Source of the DNA: Acidimicrobiaceae bacterium
GTDB taxonomy: Bacteria > Actinomycetota > Acidimicrobiia > Acidimicrobiales > RAAP-2
Length of the DNA: 35,023 bases
Assembly: GCA_947456095.1 (NCBI GenBank)
Contig: CANGPX010000010.1
Location: 1-35,023, forward strand
Reading direction: 5' to 3'
The notes beneath the pieces are model-generated. The model worked only from the letters and a program-made list of their open reading frames with translations. It was not told where the DNA came from and did not search any database. Each line of letters begins with the position of its first letter. The first letter of the stretch is position 1. Both the position numbers and the translations under genes were made by a program. Below are positions 14,967-23,401 of this stretch, piece after piece.

Positions 14967-15008
14967 TGCATTGATGGTTGCATCCCTGATAGCCAACTCA
15001 ATCCTGCG

Positions 15009-15014
15009 TAAAAT
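15009..15014 (+). promoter_or_regulatory. Candidate -10 element for the PLDNc_N/SHOCT gene
   Basis: TAAAAT lies 38 bases upstream of the ATG at 15053, just after a strong terminator, in an AT-rich patch (GCGTAAAATAGAAC). No convincing -35 element is visible at the normal distance. Confidence 0.35.
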
Positions 15015-15052
15015 AGAACAGCCTCACTGGGAGGCAAGTTGAAAGGTTTCAC

Positions 15053-15433
15053 ATGACTGGTGCTGATTTCCCCATTTTGAACATCTTCCTTGAGATTTTG
15101 TTCTTCGCTCTGTTCTTCATTTGGATCATGATCTTGTTCCACGTGATTGTGGACTTGTTCCGCAGCAAGGACCTGGGCGGCGGCGCCAAGGCGCTGTGGC
15201 TGATCTTTTTGATCGTGCTCCCCTACCTCGGCGTGTTCATCTACCTCATTGCTCGTGGCTCGTCGATGCACGACCGTGACGTGAAGGCAGCCGAAGACTC
15301 AGAGCAGGCCTTCCGTCAGTATGTTGCCCAAGCTTCGCCTGCCGAAGAATTGGCCAAGTTGCACGACCTGAAGGAAAAAGGCGCCATCACTGACGCTGAG
15401 TACAACACCGCCAAGGCCAAGATCATTGGCTAG
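15053..15433 (+). CDS. Small membrane protein with PLDNc_N and SHOCT domains
   Basis: A 126-residue protein. Two transmembrane segments (about residues 8-32 and 45-67) are linked by DLFRSKDLGGGAKALW; this is the phospholipase D nuclease N-terminal (PLDNc_N) type of membrane domain, here without any nuclease domain. A cytoplasmic helix follows, and the C-terminus is a SHOCT motif (EELAKLHDLKEKGAITDAEYNTAKAKII), a short oligomerisation domain. Its role is unknown; similar proteins are widespread in Actinobacteria. A ribosome binding site (AAAGG) precedes the ATG. The gene is bounded by terminators on both sides, so it is a single-gene unit. Confidence 0.85.
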   Translation: MTGADFPILNIFLEILFFALFFIWIMILFHVIVDLFRSKDLGGGAKALWLIFLIVLPYLGVFIYLIARGSSMHDRDVKAAEDSEQAFRQYVAQASPAEELAKLHDLKEKGAITDAEYNTAKAKIIG

Positions 15434-15455
15434 TTGTTCGTAACACTGTTTGTTG

Positions 15456-15486
15456 AAAGAGCCCCGGCCTCTGGCCGGGGCTCTTT
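15456..15486. terminator. Bidirectional intrinsic terminator
   Basis: AAAGAGCCCCGGCC-TCT-GGCCGGGGCTCTTT forms a perfect 14-bp stem with a 3-base loop and A/T flanks on both sides. It lies between the convergent PLDNc_N/SHOCT gene and the Lon-domain gene and can serve both strands. Confidence 0.9.
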
Positions 15487-15491
15487 CGCGT

Positions 15492-16133
15492 TCATTCGAA
15501 GGTTGCGTCGCCGCTTTCGAGCAGCGCAATCGCCATCTGTGAGATTGCCTCGCAGACGTCTCGCAGCTGCGCTAAGCGATGCTCAGGGTCAGAGGTCTCA
15601 AGTAGTCGCTGGGCGTCATAGAGCGAGAGCGGCGCAAGCGAACACAACTGCCATGCCGCCTCATCAACACCCCAAGATTCCTCTAAGTCATGGCACAGTG
15701 CCGGGGTGTCGCCAACTTCAGAGAGCAGCGCCCTCGTTCGGCGAACAACCGACATGGTCTGCTTCAAGAGCTCTTGATCGCTCGTGAACTCGTGCGAGGG
15801 AATACGCTGCACCATGGCTTTTGGATAGGGGGCACCGTCGAGCCACGAGAAGACTTCAAGACGCTCAATGGCGCGCACCACCATCATGGAGCGACCGTCA
15901 GCGGACGTTGAAAGATACTCCACTTCGACTTCAACGCCAATGGTGCTGCGCACGTCACCGCCACCAACTTCGGAGCCCCGAGTAATGAGGACAATGCCAA
16001 AGTGGCCACTCGTCTCGTCTAAGTCCTCAACCAGCTGGCGATAGCGGGGCTCAAAGACGTGCAGGGGCAGTCGAGTACCAGGGAACACCACCGCAGAAAG
16101 CGGGAACATCGGCAAGATCACGACGTCTTCCAC
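15492..16133 (-). CDS. Lon N-terminal (substrate-binding) domain protein
   Basis: A 213-residue stand-alone version of the N-terminal PUA-like domain of Lon protease. The characteristic opening is present (ILPMFPLSAVVFPGTRLPLHVFEPRYRQLVEDL), followed by FGIVLITRGSEVGGGDVRSTIGVEVEV and a helical C-terminal bundle (LCSLAPLSLYDAQRLLE). The ATPase and protease domains of Lon are absent and the length is complete for this family, so it is not a fragment. It probably recognises unfolded or tagged proteins; the partner is unknown. The start is GTG with a weak ribosome binding site. It ends at the bidirectional terminator. Confidence 0.88.
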   Translation of the reverse strand: MEDVVILPMFPLSAVVFPGTRLPLHVFEPRYRQLVEDLDETSGHFGIVLITRGSEVGGGDVRSTIGVEVEVEYLSTSADGRSMMVVRAIERLEVFSWLDGAPYPKAMVQRIPSHEFTSDQELLKQTMSVVRRTRALLSEVGDTPALCHDLEESWGVDEAAWQLCSLAPLSLYDAQRLLETSDPEHRLAQLRDVCEAISQMAIALLESGDATFE

Positions 16134-16174
16134 CGCGGTGAGCCTAGGAGCGTCGTCACCTCATTGGAGCATTC

Positions 16175-17092
16175 CTAGACGAGAAGTTCTGGGCGTCGCG
16201 CCTCGACCATTCGACGAAAACCGTCTTTCCATGACACGGTCGTTTCCCCAACCAAGGCATGGAGCCTGTCCAAATTCACTTGCACTGAATCAATGGTTGC
16301 CTCAGTTGGTGCGAAAGTTGGGCTGAGGCCCGTCAGTTCGCCAAGATAACCGCACCACTGTTCAATACTGACCGCATCATTGCCGCCCCAGTTGACCGTC
16401 GTGGCGCCAATTTCTGCTGCACGCAACAACCCCGGCAACATTGCCGCGATGTCGTCATCGTGGATGGGGTGATAGATGCTTGGCTGATTGCTATGGACGG
16501 GGATGGGTGAGCCGTTCTTCATCATCTCTAAGTGAATTGCTGGCCAGCCGCCAAAGGACCCATAGGGAACTGAGAGCCTGGCAATGGTGGTCTTGAGCGA
16601 AAACCGACGAGAGCCGTAGCGAGCTGCTGCTTCTGCGGCGATTTTGGCGGTCGAATAGGTCGCCAAGAATGGCCACACCCCATGATTGTCACCAAGCGGG
16701 CTGTCTTCATGAAAGATTTCATGCCCCATTGGCTTGTAGACGGCGGTTGATGAGCAGTGCAAGAACGCTTGCGCTCTTTGCATGTGCTCCATCAGGGCAA
16801 TGGTTCCGCCAACGCCAGCATCAAGGTCACGGGTCCAATCATTGGACTTGGCCACGGCAAAATTGAGCACATAGTCCGGTGCTTCAGGTAGCCCTGCAAC
16901 ATCCCCCGTTGCCAGATCAATGGCAACACAGGTGACTCCAGCAGCCTCAAGCGCTGACCGTTTGCCTTCGTCATGAAACCGAGCAGCGCCAATAACAGTG
17001 TTGTTTGCCGCCAAAGCTTCGGCAATGGGTTGGGCCACTTGGCCAGTTGCGCCAACCACCACAATGGTCTTGCCTTCGAATGCACTCGACAT
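16175..17092 (-). CDS. NAD-dependent epimerase/dehydratase family protein
   Basis: A 305-residue extended SDR. The cofactor motif is VVVGATGQVAQPIAEAL (GxxGxxA-type), and the catalytic residues appear as HCSSTAVY and TYSTAKIAAE (Tyr-x3-Lys). The C-terminal substrate part includes ARLSVPYGSFGG and YHPIHDDDIA. I chose the ATG at 17092 because a perfect AGGAGG lies upstream; the track's 59-residue arginine-rich extension overlaps the preceding gene. It is the last gene of the five-gene lipid operon, 20 bases after the LLM oxidoreductase. The substrate is unknown. It could act on a nucleotide sugar or, given the operon, on a sterol-like or other lipid hydroxyl group. Confidence 0.85.
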   Translation of the reverse strand: MSSAFEGKTIVVVGATGQVAQPIAEALAANNTVIGAARFHDEGKRSALEAAGVTCVAIDLATGDVAGLPEAPDYVLNFAVAKSNDWTRDLDAGVGGTIALMEHMQRAQAFLHCSSTAVYKPMGHEIFHEDSPLGDNHGVWPFLATYSTAKIAAEAAARYGSRRFSLKTTIARLSVPYGSFGGWPAIHLEMMKNGSPIPVHSNQPSIYHPIHDDDIAAMLPGLLRAAEIGATTVNWGGNDAVSIEQWCGYLGELTGLSPTFAPTEATIDSVQVNLDRLHALVGETTVSWKDGFRRMVEARRPELLV

Positions 17093-17112
17093 GTCTGCCT
17101 CCTGACGCGTTT

Positions 17113-18018
17113 TTACGCGTTCGTTGTTGTTCGACTTGCTACGACATCGCCAATTGCACGAAGACATCCCAAATCCCAGGTGCCAGGCACAACAATGAAT
17201 TCTTCGCAGCAAGCTTCTTCGGCCTCTTGCAGCACGTCGAGCAACGCTTCTTCGGTGCTCACTCGACAACCTTGAGCAAGCGCACTCGCAAGTGCGTCAT
17301 CAAAGAACCCGAGATAGGTCTTGGCGAACTTCTCCAAGACCTGTTGTGGCTCGTCAACCCCAAGCACGCAGAACGTGCCGTTAATGAGGCGAGGCGACGT
17401 TATGCGACCAGCATTTTCCCAAGCCTTCGTGGCCAGGGCATTCATGGTCGCTGACTCTTTTCCAACGTCACCGAGCGAGAAGCCAGAAATTCCATCAGCC
17501 CACACTGCTGCTCTGGCGATTGCCTTCGGTCCCATTGCCCCAGACAAGATTGGTGGGCCACCTGGCAGGGAAGTTGCCGGACCCACTGGATCAGCGCCAG
17601 GAAAGGGCGGAACACCTGACCACAGTGCTCGAAGCTCATGGACAATTTCATCAAGGCGCTCATGGCGTCGGGCGAACTTCATCCCGGCTGCGGTGTAGTC
17701 ATGAGGCCGGCCACCAACGCCGAGGGCGACAACGACTCGGCCGTCACTGACGAGGTCCAAGGTGGCAATCTGCTTTGCCAGCATTGCCGGCTCGTGCAGC
17801 ATGGGCACCCAAAGGTTCCCAAAGATGCTCACGCGCTCAGTCCTCGCCGCGGCAACAGCCAAGGTGACGGTCATTTCCGGGTTGAGAAACGTGACGCGTT
17901 CACCAGTTGAGATGGACGAAAAAGGCCCTTGGTCAATGTAATCGCACCACTCACGCAGCAGCGCTCCCGTTGCTCCAACTGCCATGGTTGGCAGCGAGAG
18001 GCCAACCGTCATTGCCAT
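17113..18018 (-). CDS. LLM-class (luciferase-like, probably F420-dependent) oxidoreductase
   Basis: A 301-residue TIM-barrel flavin/F420 oxidoreductase. Family features are TVGLSLP at the N-terminus, ERVSIFGNLWVPMLHEPAMLAKQIATLDLVSDGRVVVALGVGG in the middle, and FARRHERLDEIVHELRALWSG. In Actinobacteria this class usually uses the deazaflavin F420, but the cofactor cannot be fixed from sequence alone. The start is ATG at 18018 or 18012; the first lies one base after the MaoC stop, and the longer track start overlaps the MaoC gene. It is the fourth gene of the operon and presumably oxidises or reduces an intermediate of the same lipid pathway. Confidence 0.88.
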   Translation of the reverse strand: MAMTVGLSLPTMAVGATGALLREWCDYIDQGPFSSISTGERVTFLNPEMTVTLAVAAARTERVSIFGNLWVPMLHEPAMLAKQIATLDLVSDGRVVVALGVGGRPHDYTAAGMKFARRHERLDEIVHELRALWSGVPPFPGADPVGPATSLPGGPPILSGAMGPKAIARAAVWADGISGFSLGDVGKESATMNALATKAWENAGRITSPRLINGTFCVLGVDEPQQVLEKFAKTYLGFFDDALASALAQGCRVSTEEALLDVLQEAEEACCEEFIVVPGTWDLGCLRAIGDVVASRTTTNA

Positions 18019-18019
18019 C

Positions 18020-18430
18020 TCAGGCGTCCAGTCGTGCGGTGGCTTGACCAACCACCTTCTCTTCACCTGCATCATTCACGAGACGCACGTCAAGGCTGAC
18101 GAGTCCGCCTTCAATCGCGCTCACCACAATCTTGGTCGACAAGGTCTCCCCCGGCCAGGTCTGACGGGCAAAACGAACGGAAAACGTCTCTAAGGTGCCC
18201 ACGCCAATGAAGTGGGTCAGCGCCGTTGCGACAATACCCATGGACAACATGCCGTGGCCAAAGACACTTGGTTGCTTGGCAGCCAAAGCCTTGGGCTCAT
18301 CGTGGTGCATGGGGTTGTAGTCCCCTGATGCTCCGGCGTAGCGAACAAGATCAGTCCGGGTCAAGGTGTGGGTCAGCACAGGTGCTTCACTGCCAACACT
18401 CAAGGTTGCAAGGTTCCAAGGTTCAGACAC
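18020..18430 (-). CDS. MaoC-type (R)-specific enoyl-CoA hydratase, catalytic subunit
   Basis: A 136-residue single hotdog-fold protein. It carries the hydratase-2 motif YAGASGDYNPMHHDEP, with the catalytic Asp and His, followed by GHGMLSMGIVATAL. It adds water to trans-2-enoyl-CoA. One hotdog domain alone is half of an active unit; the other half is probably the 163-residue protein at 20660-21151, which lacks the catalytic His. This mirrors mycobacterial HadA-HadB and ChsH-type pairs. The GTG start at 18430 is preceded by GAGGAGG. It begins nine bases after the acyl-CoA dehydrogenase stop. Confidence 0.92.
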   Translation of the reverse strand: MSEPWNLATLSVGSEAPVLTHTLTRTDLVRYAGASGDYNPMHHDEPKALAAKQPSVFGHGMLSMGIVATALTHFIGVGTLETFSVRFARQTWPGETLSTKIVVSAIEGGLVSLDVRLVNDAGEEKVVGQATARLDA

Positions 18431-18439
18431 GGTGCCTCC

Positions 18440-20656
18440 TCAGGCGGGTTTGTTGGTCGGTTCTGGGTCACGGGGAAGGCCAAGAAGGCGCTCACCAATG
18501 ACATTTCGCTGGACTTCACTCGTGCCACCGGCAATGGTGAGACACAAGGTGTGGAGCACATTTCTCGCGGCACCTGCCGCTACACCATCGGCGTAGACCG
18601 ACTCACCTTGGAGCACTGAAAGCGCCAAGTCAGCAACACGCTGTTCGTGTTCTGCGCCAAGCAACTTCGCCAGCGAGGCTTCGCCACCAGGGGCCAAGCC
18701 ACTCAGGCTACGAATGGTCTGTCGTTGACGCATGAGCGCCAAGGTCTGGGCCTCAACGAGGAGCGCGCCAACATCGCTTGAACGATCAAGCACCATTCCC
18801 TGTTGTTGTGCCGCAGCAGCAATGGAGACCACTTGTTCAAGCAGCCCCGAAAACGCCGATGATGAGGCAAGCGCCACACGCTCGTTGGCAAGAGTGGTTC
18901 GAGCGAGGCTCCACCCGCCATCTACTTCGCCAACAACACAGTCGTCAGGAATAAACACGCCATCGAGGAACACTTCGTTGAACAATGCATCACCGGTGAT
19001 TTCGCGAAGTGGGCGAATGTCAACGTTTTCTGCCTTCATATCCAAGATGAAGTAGGTGATGCCTTGGTGCTTCGGCACCTCTGGGTTCGACCGTGCGAGC
19101 AAGATGCCATACTGCGCCCACTTCGCAATTGAGGTCCAGACCTTTTGGCCGTCAATGCGCCAACCACCCTCGACTTTTGTTGCCTTGGTTGACAGCGCAG
19201 CCAAGTCAGAACCAGCTCCAGGTTCTGAGAACAATTGACACCACATGATTTCACCACGAAGCGTCGGGGTGACAAAACGCTCCTGTTGTTCAACTGAGCC
19301 ATGAGCAATAATGGTCGGCAGCGCCCATGAAGCAACGTGTGCTGGTGGGCGTCGAACGCCAAACTCGGCGAAGAGTTCTTCAATGACGAGCTGTTCAACC
19401 GCAGAGGCCTCGCGGCCATAGGGCTTCGGGAAATGCGGGAACATGAGACCCGATTCACCGAGCACCACTCGACGAGTGGCGTCATCTTCGGCATTGGCAA
19501 CCGCTTGCACGATCGGAAGGAGTTCCTCTCTGATCGCACCAGCGTTCGCGGGAAGTTCAACACCGAGCTTTCGGCGAACACCAGCAATTGAGGCGTTCGT
19601 GACCGCACGAGACATCTTCTGCTCGCCGCCCAAAATCTGGCGGTTGGTGAGGGCCCGACGCAGATACATGTGTGCATCGTGTTCATAGGTGAATCCCATG
19701 CCACCCAAGACTTGAATGCAGTCGCGAGCAGCTTTTGGACCCACGCTTGCGGCCAAGGCGCCAGCGACCGCTGCACTGAGCGACCGCTCCGCGTCTGTTG
19801 CAACCGACAGCGCCAAACTGGCGTCCCACACAGCAGCGGTCAGCTGTTCAACAGCGACAAGCAAACTGGCGAGGCGGTGTTTGACCCCTTGGAACTGGCC
19901 AATTGGTCGACCAAACTGCACCCGGCTTTTGGCGTAGTCCGTTGCTAACTCAAGGCTTGCTCGAGCCATGCCACAGCTTTCGGCGGCGAAGTACACCGTC
20001 GTGACATCATCAACAAAACTCCGGCTGACCTCACTCAAGACCCGGTTTGCAGGCACGCGCTGAGCGGTGACGACAACCGCAATTGGTCGGCGCATGACAT
20101 CAAGTGCAGGGCGTGACGTGTCGCGCTCGACGCTGTCATGGCTGAGATCAATCACCACAGTGACGAGTTCTCCCCCATCAATTAAACAAGGGCTGAGGAG
20201 AAAGTTCGCCGTTGTTGCTCCAACAACTGGGTCAAGTGTTCCAGAGCAGATGAGGTCTTCTCCGTCACGAGTCGCTCGCAACTCGCCAATGGTTCCAACC
20301 ACCACCGAGGCATCGCCGTCACAAATTTCCTTCAAGAGTTCTTTGTCGCTCGAGCTGTCGGCATTGAGCACGGTTGCGGCAATGAGCGTCGACACAGCTG
20401 GTCCAGGAAAGACACTCAGCCCAAGTTCTTCGGCCAAGATCACCACATCAGCTGGAGAACCGCCTTGGCCACCTCGGGCTTCATCAACACCAAGTCCAAG
20501 CCATCCTTCGGCGGCAAAGTCAGCAAAGGCTGTCGTTGGTTGCTCAACTTCGAGATCACACAGTTCGCGACCCGCACTCGTTCCACCGAGACGGTCGAGG
20601 GTTCCTCGCACTGAGCGTTGCAGCTCATCGTGCTCTTCAGTCAGGCCAATACCCAT
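18440..20656 (-). CDS. Tandem-fused acyl-CoA dehydrogenase (two ACAD domains)
   Basis: A 738-residue protein, twice the usual 380, made of two acyl-CoA dehydrogenase domains. Domain 1 (about 1-370) has the helical N-terminus LTEEHDELQRSVRGTL and a C-terminal LGGMGFTYEHDAHMYLRR. Domain 2 (about 385-738) carries WCQLFSEPGAGSDLAAL (FAD/substrate loop), WTSIAKWAQYGILLARS, and the ending GGTSEVQRNVIGERLLGLPRDP. Domain 1 lacks a clear copy of the SEPxAGSD loop, so the FAD site is probably shared. In mycobacteria, steroid side-chain ACADs are alpha2beta2 heteromers of two FadE proteins; this fusion looks like such a pair in one chain. It makes the 2-enoyl-CoA that the neighbouring MaoC pair would hydrate. 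Confidence 0.93.
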   Translation of the reverse strand: MGIGLTEEHDELQRSVRGTLDRLGGTSAGRELCDLEVEQPTTAFADFAAEGWLGLGVDEARGGQGGSPADVVILAEELGLSVFPGPAVSTLIAATVLNADSSSDKELLKEICDGDASVVVGTIGELRATRDGEDLICSGTLDPVVGATTANFLLSPCLIDGGELVTVVIDLSHDSVERDTSRPALDVMRRPIAVVVTAQRVPANRVLSEVSRSFVDDVTTVYFAAESCGMARASLELATDYAKSRVQFGRPIGQFQGVKHRLASLLVAVEQLTAAVWDASLALSVATDAERSLSAAVAGALAASVGPKAARDCIQVLGGMGFTYEHDAHMYLRRALTNRQILGGEQKMSRAVTNASIAGVRRKLGVELPANAGAIREELLPIVQAVANAEDDATRRVVLGESGLMFPHFPKPYGREASAVEQLVIEELFAEFGVRRPPAHVASWALPTIIAHGSVEQQERFVTPTLRGEIMWCQLFSEPGAGSDLAALSTKATKVEGGWRIDGQKVWTSIAKWAQYGILLARSNPEVPKHQGITYFILDMKAENVDIRPLREITGDALFNEVFLDGVFIPDDCVVGEVDGGWSLARTTLANERVALASSSAFSGLLEQVVSIAAAAQQQGMVLDRSSDVGALLVEAQTLALMRQRQTIRSLSGLAPGGEASLAKLLGAEHEQRVADLALSVLQGESVYADGVAAGAARNVLHTLCLTIAGGTSEVQRNVIGERLLGLPRDPEPTNKPA

Positions 20657-20659
20657 GGG

Positions 20660-21151
20660 TCAGATCCGGTGAATGATATTGAACGTGGCGGTTGCCATTG
20701 GCGTGCCGGCTTCGTCGCTCCAGGTTGTCTCTGAGACAACGAAGGTCATCGTCGCTGCCTTGGACTCTTTGACGTAGATGTCTCGCAGAACCGTGACGCC
20801 GGTCAAGGTCTGGCCCGTAACGATTGGCTGGTGGTAGGTAAAAGCCTGTTCGCCATGGAGAATCAAACCACCTCCTGCCATCAGCGTTCCGAGAACTTGG
20901 GCCAAGCCTGAGCCATTTCCTTCGGCAGGTTGGAGTTCGCCGTAAGCGCCCCAGTTCTGCATGACAAAGGGAAACGTTGGAGGAACCGGAATTCCGGCAA
21001 AGCCCTTTGCTTCAGCCTCGCGCTGGTCGCGGTAGATCGGGTCGTCATCGAGGACCGCCTGAGCGAAGAACGAAACTGCACTTCGCTCTACGACGACGGT
21101 CGTGCGACCAATCTCTGTTCCAATGAATGCTGTTCGTGTCGCTTCGTCCAC
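20660..21151 (-). CDS. FAS1-like/MaoC N-terminal dehydratase subunit (non-catalytic hotdog)
   Basis: A 163-residue hotdog protein, first gene of the lipid operon. It resembles HadA/HadC-type subunits: an N-terminal IGRTTVVVERSAVSFFAQAV, then LDDDPIYRDQREAEAKGFAGIPVPPTFPFVM, then LHGEQAFTYHQPIVTGQTLTG. At the place of the catalytic SGDxNPxH motif it has LDDDPIYRD, so the His is Tyr and the subunit is probably non-catalytic, forming the acyl-binding half of a heterodimer with the MaoC protein at 18020-18430. The GTG start is preceded by GAGGGGA. It lies three bases before the dehydrogenase stop-start junction. Confidence 0.88.
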   Translation of the reverse strand: MDEATRTAFIGTEIGRTTVVVERSAVSFFAQAVLDDDPIYRDQREAEAKGFAGIPVPPTFPFVMQNWGAYGELQPAEGNGSGLAQVLGTLMAGGGLILHGEQAFTYHQPIVTGQTLTGVTVLRDIYVKESKAATMTFVVSETTWSDEAGTPMATATFNIIHRI

Positions 21152-21229
21152 GACGTCCCCTCACCGTTCGGTCAACTCAGGGCAATCTACTGCCGTTGAC
21201 CCCTCGAGCGCACTTTTGCTTTTCTCAGA

Positions 21230-22033
21230 TCACGCTGCGAAGGACAGTTGCTTCGCACTCGTGGTGTCAGGGTGACCCTGGAGATACCAGGCAATGCCAA
21301 CCACCAAGGCGTGAGCCGTTGATTTTCGCCAAGAAGCCGAAGTCGACATGGACGCATCGCTCCGATTTCTCATGTTGAGGAGCTCAATCATGACCTTTGG
21401 CACCCGAGACCAATTGAGTCCACCCAAGTCGGAGCGTTGACCCACTCCATTTCGACCGAGGTAGGTCGAGGGCTGCAGGTGTCCAACATCGACGAGGGCT
21501 TGACGAAGTTCTGACCCAAAAAGTGCTGACTGATGAAGATTGGGCCGAAGTGAGTTGTCGCGACGCGGTGGCATGCCTGGTTCAATGACTTCAAATCCCC
21601 GCCCGGAATCTGGCCCGCCGTCACCATGGATTGAAATGGCAACCGTTGCATGGAGGCGATCAGCAAACAAACCTCGCTCATCAATGCACGGGCCAACGCC
21701 TTGGTCGTTTGGTCTTGACAGGTAGACCTTGGCTCCATTGGCTTTCAGTTGTGCTTGCAGTTCAGCGACAAACGCCCAAGTGAAGGCGTGTTCTGGATAC
21801 CCAGATTTCGTTGAGGTCCCATCAGTGTCGCAGGCCTTCCAAAATCCACCGGCGTCGACCAAGCGACTGATAGAGGAGGAAGCACCATTTTTGCCGTTGT
21901 GACCAGGATCAAGGGCAACCGAGATTCCATGGAGGGGCAAGTCACTTGCTGTTGCGTGACCGGCCGGCAACGCGCCGAGCAAAGCACCGAGCATCGCCAG
22001 AACTCCAAGACCGAGGAGAGAACGCTGCTTCAC
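21230..22033 (-). CDS. Secreted N-acetylmuramoyl-L-alanine amidase (Amidase_3)
   Basis: A 267-residue cell-wall hydrolase that cuts the bond between muramic acid and the peptide stem. An N-terminal Sec signal (KQRSLLGLGVLAMLGALLGALPAGHA) ends near residue 29. The zinc site of the amidase_3 fold is complete: ALDPGHNG (His), PEHAFTWAF (Glu), AISIHGDGG (His) and the catalytic IELLNMRN (Glu). There is no peptidoglycan-binding domain. The start is GTG, overlapping the rdgB stop by four bases, so it is the last gene of a long minus-strand operon. Two or more cysteines (WKACDTD, VGPCIDE) may form a disulfide. Confidence 0.92.
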   Translation of the reverse strand: MKQRSLLGLGVLAMLGALLGALPAGHATASDLPLHGISVALDPGHNGKNGASSSISRLVDAGGFWKACDTDGTSTKSGYPEHAFTWAFVAELQAQLKANGAKVYLSRPNDQGVGPCIDERGLFADRLHATVAISIHGDGGPDSGRGFEVIEPGMPPRRDNSLRPNLHQSALFGSELRQALVDVGHLQPSTYLGRNGVGQRSDLGGLNWSRVPKVMIELLNMRNRSDASMSTSASWRKSTAHALVVGIAWYLQGHPDTTSAKQLSFAA

Positions 22034-22623
22034 TGCCTGCCTGCATGGCTCAAGGCGGCGACGAGTGATTCAAGCGCTCGACGACGATGACTGAGTTCAT
22101 GCTTTTGCGTAGCGGTCATCTCGCCAAAACTCCGGCCATCTCCTTCATTGGGCACAAACAGCGGGTCATAACCAAAGCCGTCTTTGCCAGTCGCCCTTGT
22201 CGTGATGGTGCCATGGACTTCGCCTTCAGCCACAATGATCACGCCATCAGGAAACGCCACGGCAATGGCGGCCGTGAACGTTGCTCTTCTGTCAGCAACC
22301 CCTTGCATCTCAGCCAAGAGCTTGTCTCTGTTGTCTGCATCAGTTGCTCCAACACCGCTATAGCGAGCTGAATGCACTCCAGGTCGCCCCTCAAGGGCTG
22401 CGACGAGCAGTCCCGAGTCATCAGCGATCGCCGCTTTCCCCGTAGCGAGACAAATTGCTTCCGCTTTGATAATGGCATTGTCAACAAACGTGTCACCGTC
22501 TTCGTCAATGTCACCCACATTGCTTGGTCGAGGCACCAAGGTAAACGAGCCAAGCACACTCAAGAGCTCACCGAGCTCTTGAGTCTTATGAGGATTGGCC
22601 GTCGCACAAACAAGCGTCAGCAC
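22030..22623 (-). CDS. rdgB: XTP/dITP pyrophosphatase (RdgB/HAM1)
   Basis: A 197-residue enzyme that hydrolyses non-canonical purine nucleoside triphosphates to monophosphates, keeping them out of DNA. The family features are complete: CATANPHKTQELGELL (substrate loop), ADDSGLLVAALEGRPGVHSARYSG (metal and purine pocket), GKDGFGYDPLFVP and ATQKHELSHRRRAL. The start is GTG at 22623, eight bases after the rph stop. The rph-rdgB order is the common bacterial arrangement and here follows cysM. Confidence 0.96.
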   Translation of the reverse strand: MLTLVCATANPHKTQELGELLSVLGSFTLVPRPSNVGDIDEDGDTFVDNAIIKAEAICLATGKAAIADDSGLLVAALEGRPGVHSARYSGVGATDADNRDKLLAEMQGVADRRATFTAAIAVAFPDGVIIVAEGEVHGTITTRATGKDGFGYDPLFVPNEGDGRSFGEMTATQKHELSHRRRALESLVAALSHAGRQ

Positions 22624-22631
22624 GTGAAGGC

Positions 22632-23384
22632 CTAGCGCTGAGCTGGAGGCGTAGCAAGGACTGCTTGTTGCGCCTTTGTGATCTCGGCAATGCCGCCTGC
22701 AGCCAAATCAAGAAGGGCATCGAGTTCTTGGCGACTAAATGGCTGCTGTTCGGCCGTTCCTTGCACTTCAACAAATTGGCCACTACCCGTCATCACCACG
22801 TTCATATCAACGTCAGCGCGTGAGTCTTCGCTGTAGGGAAGATCGAGCATGGCCACGCCGTCAATAATGCCAACCGACACTGCAGCAATGGAGTCGGTCA
22901 ATGGGCTTGCGGTCAGTACGCCACGCTCGATGAGGCGAGTACAGGCATCATGCAGCGCAACATACGCACCACAAATCGATGCCGTTCGGGTTCCGCCATC
23001 AGCTTGGAGGGCATCACAGTCAACCGTGATCTGCACTTCACCAAGAGCAACAAGGTCCACCACCGAGCGAAGCGAGCGAGCGATGAGGCGCTGAATTTCT
23101 TGCGTTCGGCCAGATTGCTTCCCCTTGGCCGCTTCTCGGCTCACCCGCTCAGGAGAAGCACCCGGAAGCATGGAGTATTCAGCGGTCACCCAGCCCTTAC
23201 CGCTGCCGCGCATCCAGCCAGGGACCTTCTCTTCAACTGACGCCGTGCACAGTACCCGAGTGCCACCAAAGCTGACGAGAACCGAACCGAGGGCCATTGT
23301 CGTGAAATCACGCTCAAACGTGATGGGCCGAAGTTCATTGAGGGCGCGGCCGTCGCCGCGAGTGTTTGCTGATTCAACCGTCAA
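22632..23384 (-). CDS. rph: Ribonuclease PH
   Basis: A 250-residue phosphorolytic exoribonuclease that trims tRNA 3' ends. It starts R-G-D-G-R ([17 protein letters not shown]) and contains [35 protein letters not shown], the arginine-rich [29 protein letters not shown], and the active-site [17 protein letters not shown]. The length is about 10 residues longer than average. The start codon is TTG at 23384, supported by GGAG seven bases upstream. It follows cysM by 17 bases and lies upstream of rdgB. Confidence 0.96.
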   Translation of the reverse strand: MTVESANTRGDGRALNELRPITFERDFTTMALGSVLVSFGGTRVLCTASVEEKVPGWMRGSGKGWVTAEYSMLPGASPERVSREAAKGKQSGRTQEIQRLIARSLRSVVDLVALGEVQITVDCDALQADGGTRTASICGAYVALHDACTRLIERGVLTASPLTDSIAAVSVGIIDGVAMLDLPYSEDSRADVDMNVVMTGSGQFVEVQGTAEQQPFSRQELDALLDLAAGGIAEITKAQQAVLATPPAQR

Positions 23385-23401
23385 GGTGGTCTCCTGATTT
23401 T

